Assembly: GCA_019925095.2 (NCBI GenBank)
Contig: CM034411.1
Span: 2,949,001 to 3,013,000 of the forward strand
Source: Dendrolimus kikuchii
Taxonomy: Eukaryota > Arthropoda > Insecta > Lepidoptera > Lasiocampidae
Direction of reading: 5' to 3'
Length of the DNA: 64,000 nt
Each line of letters begins with the position of its first letter. Position 1 is the stretch's first letter. Of the stretch, positions 1-10,977 are shown piece after piece. The notes below the pieces were generated by a model that was given only the letters and a program-made list of their open reading frames with translations, did no database searches and was not told the origin of the DNA. Made by a program: the position numbers and the translations under genes.

Positions 1-388
1 GAAAAACATGCTATTGTTTTTTCTACTTGTTTTATGGCCGTCATTAGTGTCGAACTAATCCTTATTGTTATTGTTTTCGACTTTGTTGGCCGTTCGCAGG
101 TGTGCAAATCACATTTTCTGCAAGTGGAATTGTGTATTGTACAGTTTACTATAAAACAATGCCCGAACGGAGGGGTGGGGCAGTCAAGCGAAGATTACGA
201 TACGAGCAAGATGTAGATTCGACAAGTGATATAGTGACGGACTTTGCGCGTGTTATTGAATCGTGCAGTGTATACTGTTTGTATCCAGTTATATTTGTAC
301 CGGTTTTATACGTGTTTGTACAGTTCTAATAAACTCTATAGTAATTCCAACGGCATTTTAATTCGAGTCCTGCGTAACTCGTAACAAT
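1..388 (+). repeat. LTR-like repeat fragment, copy 1
   Basis: The stretch from about 143 to 385 matches the reverse complement of 11938-12190. Shared landmarks are a TATA-like TATAAAAC, a G-rich block ending in GGGGCAGTCAAG, a block with AATAAACTC or AATAAGGTC, and an end reading CTCGTAA. A TATA-like box followed by a polyadenylation-like signal about 180 bases later suggests a solo or partial LTR. No flanking duplication or coding part is visible, so the class is inferred. Bases 1-142 may belong to the same element but have no partner in the window. Confidence 0.45.
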
Positions 389-547
389 AGCAAGTAAAAC
401 AATAAAATAATAGTAAGTAGTCATCGGCAAAGTTTCTGCGCGCGGTTTATATGTATGTTTAAATTTAAAATAAAAAATCTGAACTCAAAAATGTTATTCA
501 TTGACGTAGTATAGGATTTGGTTAGCCAGATTTTCAAACATCATTTT

Positions 548-865
548 ATCCGTGCAGGAACGGAGAAAGAATACAATTTCCTGCGTCCGGGCGGCCTGTC
601 GTAAGAGGCGACTAAACAACCCACAGCCAGGTGGTAGGGTATTTACCCGACTGGATGGCGACCACCCCTGTTCTAGAATATGCTGCCATAACAACCTTGT
701 GTTGTGTTCCGGCATTAGTGACCAGGTTCCAGGCTCCCTTAAGAGAGCAGCAGCGTATTTGTAGCACCTTTGGTGTTACAAATGTCCATAGGCGATGGTA
801 ACCGCTTTCCATCAAGTGGGCCGTCTGCCTGTCTGCTGAACTCCTGCAATAAAAAAAAATAAAAA
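548..865 (+). mobile_element. SINE-like retroposon family A, full-length copy
   Basis: This is one of about a dozen copies of a roughly 300-bp repeat that starts ATCCGTGCAGGAACGGAG and ends CTCCTGCAATAAAA plus an A-rich tail. The copy is flanked by the direct repeat AACATCAT (537-544 and 866-873), as expected for target-primed retroposition. There is no open reading frame longer than chance. The 3' part resembles LINE 3' tails that I know from Lepidoptera, so it may be a SINE or a fixed LINE-tail derivative. Confidence 0.75.
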
Positions 866-1304
866 AACATCATAACCATGTTCTACGATAAGGATTTTTT
901 TAACTAAAATAAATAGTTAGGAAATGCGTGGAAATTTTGTGCGTTCCGCCGTAATTTTTAAACCAACGATATTACTCTACTTTTGAACTCAACGATATCC
1001 GTTGAGTAGTTTTTGAGAAGTATTTTCGCTTTTTTCATAGATCCATAGACAATTGACGAACAACAGCGGATGTCTGTCAACTGTACAGAACCCATCATAG
1101 TTTGTGGACTGTCACACACTTGCCCGATTTTTTCCAGTTACGGCGTACAATGGAGATCAGTGTCAAAGACCTCAAGCAATAAGAGCGAGACGTTTCAGTC
1201 TTAGCCAAGGCTTGGTGTTACAAAAGATTTTTTCACATCGTTCCGTGTAATTTTGACACAATATTCAACGCAAGTTGAAAATTAGTTTCGGTAGTAATTT
1301 ATAT
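866..1304. other. No recognised feature
   Basis: This is AT-rich sequence between two repeats. I see no open frame with splice signals and no match to other parts of the window. Confidence 0.5.
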
Positions 1305-1430
1305 TATGATATTTTTAACCCCTCCCCTGTCCGTATCACAGCTGGTCATATTCGTGGAACTCCCAAGCCCCTAGTGTGACATCATATATTTTGCAATTTT
1401 ACATCAAGAAATTTAATTTTTTCAAATGTG
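1305..1430 (+). repeat. Interspersed repeat family M, copy 1
   Basis: It matches the reverse complement of about 8720-8850. Shared landmarks are CCCCTGTCC, AGCTGGTCA, TAGTGTGA and TTTTGCAATTTTAC, in the same order and spacing. The class is unknown; it is probably an internal part of a DNA transposon. Confidence 0.5.
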
Positions 1431-1453
1431 ACGTCACGATATTTAGGATATTA

Positions 1454-1590
1454 GAACAGACGAGCGTGCATGACAAAGGTTATGAACGTCAAAGAAGCAA
1501 GTGAGGTGTGTAAGAATAAGCCTGAATGGCGCTCTGTTATTCGTGCCTACCCCGCAAGGAAACTGGCGTGAAGTTATGTATGTATGTATG
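1454..1590 (+). mobile_element. RTE-like LINE 3' end, truncated copy
   Basis: It carries the last about 110 bases of the LINE reading frame, ending with the codons for ARKLA and a stop. A TATG microsatellite tail follows directly. It is the shortest of the clear copies. No target-site duplication is obvious. It lies 156 bases upstream of the first visible MDM1 exon. Confidence 0.75.
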
Positions 1591-1746
1591 AGTACATTCA
1601 TGGTTTTTTAAATATATTTTGTACTGGTGCAAGGTTCATCAAAGTTGTTTGTAATGTGTAATTTCTTAAAGTGCTTGGTAGTGCATTCGGTCGTCTAGAA
1701 AATCATTCGTTATATTGTTATGAATTTAAATTTAATATCATTCCAG

Positions 1747-1855
1747 GTTCAGTGGAAGCTGAACCACTCATGAATCACGTGGATGGTGACCACGATGATG
1801 GTAAGCGGTACATAGAAGACTATCTGTGGAATGGCCAGAAACCTGGAGTTCAGAG
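1747..1855 (+). CDS. MDM1: MDM1-like protein, exon 1 of those in the window
   Basis: The gene encodes a relative of nuclear protein MDM1. In vertebrates MDM1 binds microtubules, sits at centrioles and basal bodies, and limits centriole duplication. This exon starts after a good acceptor (TTCCAG) with two bases finishing a codon and ends with two bases of an AG- codon before GTGAGT. It encodes about 35 residues that are acidic at first, then read KRYIEDYLWNGQKPGVQR, similar in flavour to the short Tyr/Phe/Trp microtubule-binding repeats of MDM1. A second donor-like GTAAGC lies inside at 1801, so an alternative shorter exon is possible. Family assignment rests mainly on exons 2, 3 and 9. Upstream exons lie outside the window. 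Confidence 0.7.
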
Positions 1856-3607
1856 GTGAGTTCTATCCAGAATATTGATGCAAGAGAAGCACAATCCGCT
1901 GCACAAGTTTTTATTCAACTCATTTTAACAGTAATATTAAATATGATATTATCTCCTCAAGTATTTATTATACGACTGCTTGCTCAAGCATAGTTATTAG
2001 TCACTGAAAGAAACTTATAAGACCTGTGAAGTGGATTATTAAATTAAAATGATTAATCAAATTTATTCTTATAATATTCTTTAATAAACATAATGGGCAT
2101 TAAAAAATTCTGGACCCAGCTTAAGCTTTTCACCATCTATACCATAACAAAAAGCTTCCCATATTCTATCTAGACTCTTATAGATTGTTTCTTGAACTCC
2201 TATTTACTTTATTAGCATGTTCTCATTTCCTTCTTCCAGCACATAACAATGATAATAAACTTTCTAAATGATGAACATTAACCGAGGAAACAGTCTATAA
2301 AATATTCTAAATTGATTCATAATAGTTTTATTCTGATATCACTTAACGCTTTTGCTTCAGCTAAAGCAACAGCTTCTTTGCAAATAACATCATCAAATAA
2401 ATCATTAACATTAACGAGGAATATTGTTTTAACCTCATCATAAACATTAACATCAAGACACTAAACAATAATCACACGAACACAAAATTTGTAATTGTGA
2501 TTCTGATAACGAAATCCGTGAATATCCGGACTGAATATTGTAATTTAAAAGATTACTATGTAATTGTAAAAAAAATGTCTGTAAATATATTTTTGTATTT
2601 ATAATATAAAGATGTTTATTGTAAAAAAAGGATAATAACAAACCTCTTTCAGATGAAGATGATAATGAAATTTTGTATTTACTACAGTTTTACTGCTCTA
2701 GCTTTCCATTTTGTATGTGTTTAGCTTTGTGTACTGGACGTGAAGGGAACCAAAGTGCATTTTCTAATAACATAATCATGACAGTATTATACCACTCTTT
2801 TCCTATGGATGAGATGTCACAGTAATGAAATTTTCTCTGAGTAGAACCACAATTTAAATCTTTTTACACTAGTTTTTCTAAATTAATAATAGATTATAGC
2901 TCATCACTATAGATATACAATACTTACTCTTCTTAGAAATTAGCCTCTGTCTTAGATCCTTTAGATATGTAGTTTTGTTCTTTAAAAACTATAATCAGAA
3001 TTAGACAATAATTCGAGGTTAATTAGAAATCTACTTTTAAAATGTTCATTACTGTACAATTCCATCTATTCTGGAAATGAGTTTGAAATAAATAGTTTAT
3101 TTGGTACTGCAGTATCAGAAATTGTACCGGCTCCCTTCACGCTCACGTTCTGCCCCAAATCTTCATTCAAAACACACAAAAGCAGAACAAAGTCTAAATT
3201 TCGTTTTTGATATTTGCTTAACATTTTCAATTCTCCTCACGGTGGCGGTGTCTAGTCTAGGCCGAGTAGTATTAGTCCAAAAAATCTAGTACGGAATGAA
3301 AGCTAAATAGATTTTTTTGATTACTATCAATGTCTCCTGCACTCTTGATGTGAACGTTCATTGAATAATGTTTAATTAGATTTTGTATGTCAATGTATAT
3401 CACCACACTTGAACACTGAGTGAGAGCGAGGTCACGGGCGCGAGCCCCCACTGTCTGTCGGTCTTTCTAGTCTCTTCTAGGCTCGACCATCCTAACCTCA
3501 CCATTGCGAGCTTAACGATTATTTGAAGCATGTCTGTACTAACCCGGCTCGGCGCGAGCCGTTTCTGTTGCCGCATCATCATCGCAGACAACGACCAAAC
3601 GTCTAAG
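1856..3607. other. MDM1 intron with a candidate extra exon
   Basis: It is mostly AT-rich, with no repeat that recurs in the window. At 3113, after a TACTGCAG acceptor, there is an open frame beginning YQKLYRLPSRSRSAPNL that looks protein-like. Its phase does not fit the preceding exon. From about 3400 to 3600 the base composition becomes GC-richer, which could mark an alternative promoter upstream of the ATG at 3615. Confidence 0.4.
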
Positions 3608-4043
3608 ACTTGACATGGAATTTTCCAGAAAATCGACGTTCCGTAACGCGCTATCGGCCCTCATATCCAACGGGGAGGATCGTTCCAAAGATAATAGAAA
3701 ACGTTACAAAAGCGAGTACAAAAAGAAATTTAGACCGTTCTCTCAATACGTGTACGAGGCGTCTAAAGGGACGTTTACGAAATGCAGGGGGAAAGGGAAG
3801 TCGAATGAGGAGGCGAGCGAAAGGATGCTGGGGGATCAAGGAGCGGGGGCGGGGGCTGGGGCAGGGGCTGTTACTGGGGCCGCAGTTGACGCTCCAGGGG
3901 GTACGGGTGGGACTTTGGGCGCGGAAGGGGAGGACAGTGCCAGCACGCTGCGTGCCGCCGGCCTGCAGCCGCTGGGCCTCTCACAGGGCGACTCCTGGTA
4001 CCGCGAGGTGCTGGATCTGCGCAAACGCGCCGGCGAATACAAG
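3608..4043 (+). CDS. MDM1: MDM1-like protein, exon 2
   Basis: This exon carries the most diagnostic part of the protein. It encodes YKSEYKKKFRPFSQYVY, which matches the vertebrate MDM1 block built around SEY..KF..(A/S)QY(L/V)Y. After a linker it encodes SWYREVLDLRKRAGEYK, matching the MDM1 block ending in LREKAEFY. The linker holds a low-complexity Gly/Ala run (about 3838-3900) from a GGGGC-rich expansion. The end is firm: AAG followed by GTCTGC, phase 0. The start is not. A start at 3608 (after CTAAG) fits the phase of exon 1. A stronger acceptor, CATCGCAG at 3587, would need an upstream exon ending in phase 0. The ATG at 3615 could also begin a shorter isoform. Confidence 0.8.
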
Positions 4044-4670
4044 GTCTGCGGCCACTTACACCACACTACCCAACAACGTTGAAATAGATGCACTTCTCTC
4101 GCGAGAGATGACCTAGGACCAAAAGCATGGGGCAAAGAATTGTAAACAAAATATAAACGAAAATCAATTGAAATACTATTCCTCAAGACCGGTATCAAGA
4201 AACAACAAATTTGATCGATATGAAAAGTTTTGAGTTTTTTGATTAACATCTATGCGGTTACAATGTATTCTTCTATCTATTCTTTGTCCTATGTTTATAA
4301 AAACATCTTACTAAGATTTTATGAAATGACTAAAGATTATTTCTACCTTATTAAACACAATACACACAAAGAGCTACTATAGATGAATCCCCAGTCAGCT
4401 GTAGCCGATTATTATCACTGCGATATAGATGACGACGCATTCCAAGCAATATTTTGTGAAATAAGAAGAACTACATAGAAATGACAATAAAGATACACAC
4501 TCATATTTCCTAATACTTGTGAGTAATAATTATGAAGAAAGGTAATACGACCAAAAAGATCGGCAGCAGACTTTAATAAGTTACAACACCTTCCGACGTT
4601 ACCTCATTTAAAGCCGATCATGATCATGCTTCTATCATATTCAATTCAATATCATCAATTGTATCGACAG

Positions 4671-4801
4671 TACCGCGGCTGGGGGACTGAACTGGCGCCC
4701 GAACACATCACACAGCTTTACAATAAGCAAATTGAACTTTGGTACCAAGTGTCCCGTCGCTCCTCGCTGTCGGCATTATCACTTGCTTCCACCAATCACA
4801 A
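4671..4801 (+). CDS. MDM1: MDM1-like protein, exon 3
   Basis: It starts in phase 0 after ATCGACAG and ends two bases into a codon before GTAAGT. It encodes YRGWGTELAPEHITQLYNKQ followed by a Trp-Tyr and Ser-rich stretch. It continues the conserved MDM1 block of exon 2: the vertebrate protein has a Tyr-Arg-Lys segment, then HLNQIL and a nearby Trp at the same place. The join exon 2 to exon 3 restores an uninterrupted conserved domain, the best support that both exons are real. Confidence 0.85.
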
Positions 4802-6234
4802 GTAAGTGATGCACCTCGATTAGGCTAAGCACTCACTAAGTAATGCAAAACTGACCCAAAGCTACAAAAAGGTATACTTAAATAAAACAAATGAAGGAGA
4901 AACAATCTCTACGTAAGCAACAGCTAAATACAGCAAATCTAACAACTTGTTTAAAGAATCATAGAGGGCTGTAGCTATTGGAAAATACTTGGTTAGAATA
5001 AAATATGAACTATTGCTGTAAACTTAAGTAGATGTACAATAGGACATCAAGCCGCTAATTTCAGCAGAGACTTGAATATCTTCCAAACACATTTGAATTT
5101 AGCTTTGGGACGGTAAAGCACAGCGGTTATTTCTAGTTCAAAGGACCAAGACAAAAGTAAGAATGCTATGAAAATAGCACTTTCAATTAAATTTTGATAC
5201 AGTATTAGCTAAAAGAATCTGGTCCTTCGAGCCGCAAAGTTTCAACTTTATTTATAAGTTTGCGTTTAAGGCTGACGCAAATCAATGGATGGCTTGTATG
5301 GCGGATTTGAAGCCACTGTACATGCTAATTAACATTAGATTAGATACATCATCAGTGCTTAGTTTTAAGACATCCAACTTTGTAATACAATTGAACGCTA
5401 AGGGGCCAAGAAAATAGAACAGTATTGTAACCTCCAGTAATTTATGTAGGTATACGGATCAAAAATGTAAACATTAAGAATCAAATACTATTGTTTAAAG
5501 ATATAATAAAAAAATTGGGTCGAAACACTGTTAACGAAAATATACATTAAAAACTGTCTTTATTATGTATTATAATAAGAACAATGTGCAAAAACTAATA
5601 AAATAAAAATCATAATAAGCTTTGTTGCTTTCTAAATACTGTAACCGACATTATAATAGATACGCTATATCGCTGAAGTAATAGCTAAGCTAAAAGTAAT
5701 GTTATTATTATTCATGTATGTAATATAATTTAATGATTAATCCATGACCATAAAATATGTTGTGATTAGAATTTGTGGAGTCAATTTTATACTGCCTAGA
5801 GCGTTTTAGGCTGGCAATTATAAATCGCCAATGTGTTCTCAAAAACTTTACAAGGTTATCATCGATCTATAAGTGATTCTTGCAGTGATATTAAGAGACT
5901 GTCGAAAATATATCTAGATCTAGGTGCATAATTTTACTTTAATACTCCAAGCGAAGGCATAACATGTCCGTCTTAAGAAACTGATTTCCTGTCATTTACA
6001 ACTGACTGAAAACCAGATACGTTTCTCCAGTAAACTAAATCCACCAGTAATGAAATTGTAGTAAGAGTACAGGTTGACTAAAATAAGATTAATGAGTGTA
6101 AACATTCTACCTTCATGGATCAAGTTATGCTTGGAAACATTAAATCCTTCGATTAGTGATATTACCAAAGATTTCAAAAACTTGGAGTTCTTAACTAGCC
6201 ACTGGCAGAAACATATTACCCAGCCATGTGACTT
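4802..6234. other. MDM1 intron, no recognised feature
   Basis: The intron is AT-rich. I see no repeat shared with the rest of the window until the SINE-like copy at 6235. Confidence 0.5.
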
Positions 6235-6517
6235 TGTTTTTACTGCATGAGTTCAGTAGACAGGCAGACGGCCCACTTGATGGAAAGCGGTTACAAGGTG
6301 CTACAAATGAGCTGCTGCTCTCTTAAGGAAGACTGGAACCTGGTCACTACTGCCGGAACGCAACTCAAGGTTGTTATGGCGGCATACTCTAGACCAGGGG
6401 TGGTCGCCATCCAGTCGAGCAAATACCCTACCACCTAGCTGTGGGTTATTTTGTCGCCTCTTACGACAGGCCGCCCGGCCGCAGGAAATTGTATTCTTTC
6501 TCCGTTCCTGCACTGAT
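6235..6517 (-). mobile_element. SINE-like retroposon family A
   Basis: A near full-length copy lies opposite to MDM1. The A-rich tail (as T-run) is at the left and CCTGCACTGAT at the right. It lacks about 35 bases present in other copies just inside the GATGGAAAGCGGTTAC block. Confidence 0.75.
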
Positions 6518-6616
6518 AAGACTTAAAATAATCTTAAGACTTAAGAAATACATATTACAGACATATCTTGGAACTCCTTTAAAAAATACAAAGAATGATT
6601 CTCTATAAATCTGCAG

Positions 6617-6825
6617 GGCACTCCCAAGGGATGAGAAAGACGGCAAGGAGTCCAAGAATCATTCCCCGAAGAAGTTCAGGTCGTTCCGTTCGGCGCCTCA
6701 CCAGTCCATTCACGCGAAGCTGCAGGAGACGAAGGCGCTGGAACGGTCCCCACACAAGACGTCGCCACAGAAACAGAGAAAGAAGCTCCAGGGGCACAGT
6801 TTCGATGAAGGAGCTGCCCAAGACG
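6617..6825 (+). CDS. MDM1: MDM1-like protein, exon 4
   Basis: The acceptor is ATCTGCAG and the donor is GACG followed by GTAAGA. The first base completes the AA- codon of exon 3, and the exon ends one base into a Gly codon. It encodes about 70 residues, strongly basic and polar, with KKFRSFRSAPHQSIHAKLQE and PQKQRKKLQGHSF. It has no recognised domain and is probably disordered. The chain of phases with exons 3 and 5 is intact, and the correct frame has no stops although it has no internal Met near its start. Confidence 0.8.
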
Positions 6826-6984
6826 GTAAGACTGCTAAAAGTTGATTTTAATAAGGCTTCACAAATTATACATAATCTGCAAAGAGAACTCAGATTTAGA
6901 TATCTTTACATGTATTTTGGAGAAATTGTCAGAAAGTGTACTTAGTGCATTACATTGTCGCTTTGGTGTTAGTACTATTATGAC

Positions 6985-7679
6985 ATTATGATTGAAATGG
7001 AATGAAATATTTGAAATGAAATGAAATATTTATTCTTGCATAAATGTAGTTGTATACAGGTGTTATTCTTAGAAATACATGGTTCAGTACATTTTACCAG
7101 TTTCACTGGTGTGCAAGTAAGCAGGATCTTAATAGTCATTATTTAAATAGTTAGTTCCTATTTATTTTATTAAGTACCTTTTATGTAACCTGGATAATAT
7201 TTATTACCTTTATTTATTAATTATATAGATATTTGTTTTTGATTAAATTATTATTGTAATCTGTGTATGTCAATTATTTAATGTCTAATTTAAATATTAT
7301 TATTAATTATGTATTGATATTATGTTTCAAATTTGTCATTTAGGAATTCGTTTGTGGAATAATATGATTTGTCTATTAATAATTGCTTTAGTCTTGTTTT
7401 AAATATATTTAATGGTATTGTTTTTAACGATTTTGGTAGTTTATTAAATATTGCAGGTGCCATTTCGTAAACACTCTTATCCAACAGTGCCGTATTATAT
7501 CTATTAACACACAGTACATTTGATTCTCTTTTTCTCAAATTTTCATGTCGTGGCGGTTTTATTTTAAATAGATGGGGGTTTATTGTAACGAACAATGCAA
7601 TCTCGTATATATACAGACAGGGCAAGGTTAAAATTTTTAATGAATTGAAATGAGTCTTGCAACTGTCTCTGGGACCCAA
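6985..7679 (-). mobile_element. Jockey-like LINE 3' end, 5'-truncated
   Basis: On the - strand, 7679-7323 encodes 119 residues including LKILTLPCLYIYEIALFV, NTALLDKSVYEMAPAIFN and LPKSLK. This is the C-terminal tail that I associate with jockey-type LINE polyproteins in insects. A roughly 300-bp AT-rich 3' UTR follows, then AATAAATATTTC and short ATTTC-type repeats near 7000-7040. The reverse transcriptase core is missing. It lies in the intron after MDM1 exon 4. Confidence 0.7.
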
Positions 7680-8297
7680 ATCTAGTCTTTAATCATTTCA
7701 CTCTCTCTTTCTTGAACTCAGACTCTCTGTACGCAGTGTTTTTCTAAAACTTTTCTTCATGACTTCACGAAAATTCTCCCAGCGAAGGTGTATAAATAGC
7801 ACTAGTTACAAACTTTTGTCATAAGGTATTATTAAAATCGAGATTAGTATCACGTTAACCACGCTTAACATCGAGCAGCCAGTGTCTGCCTAACTTCAAC
7901 TACCAAAATCTTCTTACCCTGCTAGATTTATAATCGGCAAGTAGGCTGATACTATTTCGAGATTAACGAAACCTGATTGTAGAAAAAGGTACATTATTTT
8001 GTCTGCCTTGAGATTTCAATTTTTTAGAAGTACTTCAACTAAAGTTGTAAATAGTATGATTCACATAACGATGGGTACATATGAACCCAATTAAATTATT
8101 ACAGTAGATCTGTTATATAATAAATCTGTTGCAATGTCGGGTTTGTACAATGATTTAAAAATTATAACATTAGTTAATTTGGCTAAGCTTGGATCGTTTT
8201 GGAAACTCAACTTTTAGGTTTGTCTTCCTGTGTAACAATTTAGAGCATCGCGTGAATAGTATTGAATGGATTGAGATGGAACTCAATTTAGAGCTTA

Positions 8298-8460
8298 GGG
8301 GCCATCTATGAATCACGTCATAATATATAAAATAATAAATAAATATAAAAAATCCATTTCGTCACGTCCTATTTCAAAATCTATTATATTTAAGCTTTAA
8401 ACACGAAAATTGAACTTTAAAGAAAAAACTTCAAATATTTCCAACTCTATCTGTATTAGC
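8298..8460 (+). repeat. Repeat with AGGGGCCATC end, fragment
   Basis: It starts TTAGGGGCCATCTATGAATC, close to the terminal repeat of the element at 23313-23677, and continues with CACGTCATAAT. The other end of this copy was not found with certainty. Confidence 0.35.
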
Positions 8461-8478
8461 AGTGTTTAAATTATTAAA

Positions 8479-8684
8479 CACGACATACCTTCCATGATCA
8501 AATTGATCGTGTACCAGCAGAAGGTGATGTCAGGAGCCTTAAGAACAGACGAGCGTGCATGACAAGAGTTATGAATGTCAACGAAGCAAGTGAGGTGTGT
8601 AAGAATAAGCCTGAATTGCGCTCTGTTATTCGTGCCTCCCCCGCAAAGGAACTGGCGTGAAGTTATGTATGTCTGTATGTATGT
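8479..8684 (+). mobile_element. RTE-like LINE 3' end, truncated copy
   Basis: This is a 5'-truncated copy with the terminal reading frame and a TATG-type tail. It is flanked by the exact 11-bp direct repeat AAATTATTAAA at 8468-8478 and 8685-8695, the mark of target-primed reverse transcription. Confidence 0.85.
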
Positions 8685-8719
8685 AAATTATTAAAAAATA
8701 ACTTAAATGGGAATAAAAC

Positions 8720-8850
8720 TAATTATAGGATTGCAGTTTTAATTTAATGATTTCTTGACGTAAAATTGCAAAATAAGTGATATCACACTATGGAGGGAGT
8801 CTCATGGATGTGACCAGCTATGATAAGGACAGGGGAAGGGTCAAAAATCA
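8720..8850 (-). repeat. Interspersed repeat family M, copy 2
   Basis: It is the reverse-complement partner of 1305-1430 (see there). The similarity continues at lower quality on its right side. Confidence 0.5.
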
Positions 8851-9135
8851 GTAAATCCATGTGACGTAAATATCCCATGTCAGGATTAAGGATACTTTTT
8901 ATCCCGATAAGTGACGGCGTTCCCGTGGGATAGACGAATACAACCAAAAAGATAGAGCTGAGATTGCGGTTTTTTGGTCCCACCTTTGAAATTTACCAAT
9001 AAAAACGTCATCATGGCAACGAGAAAGAAGTTTCGCTGACATTATTAGTAATTATAATAAAAAAATATGTATTTATTTACTTAAAATTATATATTTAAGT
9101 CGTACAATTATGTAATTAAGTATAATATTTATTTC

Positions 9136-9440
9136 AAGAGTCGTGGTAGCGTAATGGGTAGCGCACGCGTCACAAACTCAAAGGGCGCGGGTTCAATTCT
9201 GGCCGAAACGCATGCACCACTTAGGCAGTTTTCTGACCTAATGTGCATATTATTACAATTACCACGTGCTAACAACGGTGAAGGAAAACATCGTGATGCA
9301 ACCTGCACATCGAAATAACGTATGTGTCAAACCTGCCAAGCCGCCTTGGACAAGTGTCGTGGTTTAACTCTCCGTTCCCCTTATAGTGGGAAGCCCGAGC
9401 CCAGCAATGGGACAATTATGGGTTGTTATACCTAATAATA
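9136..9440 (+). mobile_element. tRNA-derived SINE, family B
   Basis: The 5' end looks like a tRNA gene with an A box (GTGGTAGCGTAATGGGTAGC, 9143-9162) and a B box (GGGTTCAATTC). A tRNA-unrelated body follows, ending near GCCCAGCAATGGGAC. A second, more decayed copy lies at 26967-27180. The tRNA-like part lacks a proper acceptor stem, so it is not a working tRNA gene. Confidence 0.8.
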
Positions 9441-9507
9441 ATATATATCATATGTATTTAAACTGTTCAAACTAGCACCCACGGCCAAATTTTAAGAGGA
9501 AAAACTT

Positions 9508-9775
9508 TAAAGGCTACGTTTCACATAAGGCCCACAACGAACACGCTGACCACCGCGATTTTTCCCTTTCCAATTATTATTGCTTGCGGGCGTCACAATC
9601 GTAAACCCAAGTGGAACGGATTATTTAATCCACCTCTTGAAACGGGTCTTTGTGAGCGCTAGCGAACATTATTAAGTCATTAGTGACGTATTCACGGCGA
9701 CCTTAACGACCGTAGTTGCCGTGGAACGGCTGAAGGAGCATTTTGAGCGTTGTGAGCTACAGGACGAAACGCCTC
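9508..9775 (+). repeat. MITE family G, copy 1
   Basis: The left end GGCTACGTTTCACATAAGG and the inverted right end (GCGTTGTGAGCTACAGG, then ACGAAACGCC) are imperfect terminal repeats of about 30 bp. The interior shares GCGGGCGTCACAATCGTAAA and GTGGAACGGATTAT with 44937-45240 and with the reverse strand of 63535-63830. It has no coding capacity. The ends and size suggest a non-autonomous cut-and-paste element. Confidence 0.6.
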
Positions 9776-9954
9776 CAAAGCATGAGGCATGAAAATCATC
9801 ACATTGACAAATGGAATGCTAATTTGAAAGATTAGTGGATATTCTTAATCATATTTTTTACTTGCTTATTAATGTTACCATATGAATGAATTGTTAAAAT
9901 TCTTTTTTGAGGAATAAAGTTCCTTTACCCGGTATTCTTATGTCCATAAACTCC

Positions 9955-10264
9955 ATTTTTTTTTATTGCAGGAGATCAGCAGACAGGCAGACGGCCCACA
10001 TGATGGAAAGCGATTACCATCGCCTATGGACATTTGCAACAACAAAGTTGCTACAAATGCGCTGCTGCTCTCTTAAGGGAAACTGGAACCTGGTCACTAA
10101 TGCCGGAACACAACTCAAAGTTGTTATGACGACATACTTTAGACCAGGGGTAGCCATCCAGTCGGGCAAATGCCCTACCACCTGGCTGTGGGTTGCTAAG
10201 TCGCCTCTTACGACAGGCCGCCCGGTCGCAGGAAATTGTATTCTCTCTCCGTTCCTGCACGGAT
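9955..10264 (-). mobile_element. SINE-like retroposon family A
   Basis: This is a full-length copy in antisense to MDM1, ending 98 bases upstream of exon 5. The T-run and TTGCAGGAG are at its left end and CCTGCACGGAT at its right. Confidence 0.8.
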
Positions 10265-10362
10265 AACAAATATACATATAAGTTGATGACAAATTTTAAC
10301 CACTACTAAGGCAAATTGGATAGAAGGATATAAAAAGCTGGCCATCTGACTTGGTATTTCAG

Positions 10363-10500
10363 GTGCGAAAGCCACCGAGAACGCGGCGTTCCGATCCCCG
10401 AGACGCCGGCCGCGCTCAGCGGACCCTGCGCCTGCGCACGCCTCGCTCAAACACCTGCCCAACGGCCTCGAGGCCCACCCGCGCCCCATCAAACCCACTG
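10363..10500 (+). CDS. MDM1: MDM1-like protein, exon 5
   Basis: The acceptor is GGTATTTCAG and the donor is GTCAGT. Two bases complete a Gly codon from exon 4, and the exon ends one base into the next Gly codon. It encodes about 46 residues, AKATENAAFRSPRRRPRSAD followed by Pro/Ala-rich sequence. It is GC-rich (many CG dinucleotides) compared with its introns. No domain is recognised; it is likely part of the disordered middle of the protein. Confidence 0.8.
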
Positions 10501-10714
10501 GTCAGTATTAACGCTGTTGATGTGCTCATTAGTACTCATTTATCGAAGATATGTAGTAATAAATAAATCATAATACATTAGTCTTGTCTCGTAGAGCCCT
10601 AGCCATAATTTTCGATTATTATTTTAGACCAATATATTGAACAAAAGAACGACAGAAAGAAAAGATATTTATTTCTTAGAACTACATGCAATAAAAAAAA
10701 TACCTATACAATTG

Positions 10715-10899
10715 TCTATACTAATATTATAAAAAGGTAAAATTGTGAGTTTATTTGTAGGTAATAATCTCTTGAACTACTGAAACAATTTTGAAAATTC
10801 TTTCTTGAGTGGAAAGCTACAATATTCCTGAGTGACATAGGCTTTATTTGGTGACTAATATTTATTTACGCCCAGCGAACTTGGCACGCGTCATCTAGT
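10715..10899 (+). mobile_element. Short Helitron, complete
   Basis: It begins TCTATACTAATATTATAAA and ends GCGTCATCTAGT. The TC start, CTAGT end and absence of a target duplication are the features of the short lepidopteran Helitrons. At 185 bp it is non-autonomous. Confidence 0.8.
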
Positions 10900-10977
10900 A
10901 ATATATAAAGCAATTTTCAATTTTGAATAGAGTATAGACCAATATATCTGAAGAAAGAAAAAAAATGTTATCATTAT

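Noticed and set aside
34..329. Short peptides of 60-75 residues at the left edge
   Set aside because: They lie inside the LTR-like repeat, and the inverted copy does not preserve either frame.
3836..4249. Open frame of 137 codons on the - strand over MDM1 exon 2
   Set aside because: It is the antisense shadow of the GC-rich exon (Pro/Ala repeats are the complement of the Gly/Ala run) and has no splice or start support.
9136..9210. A functional tRNA gene
   Set aside because: A and B boxes are present, but stems do not pair as in a tRNA and the unit continues into a repeat body also found at 26967.
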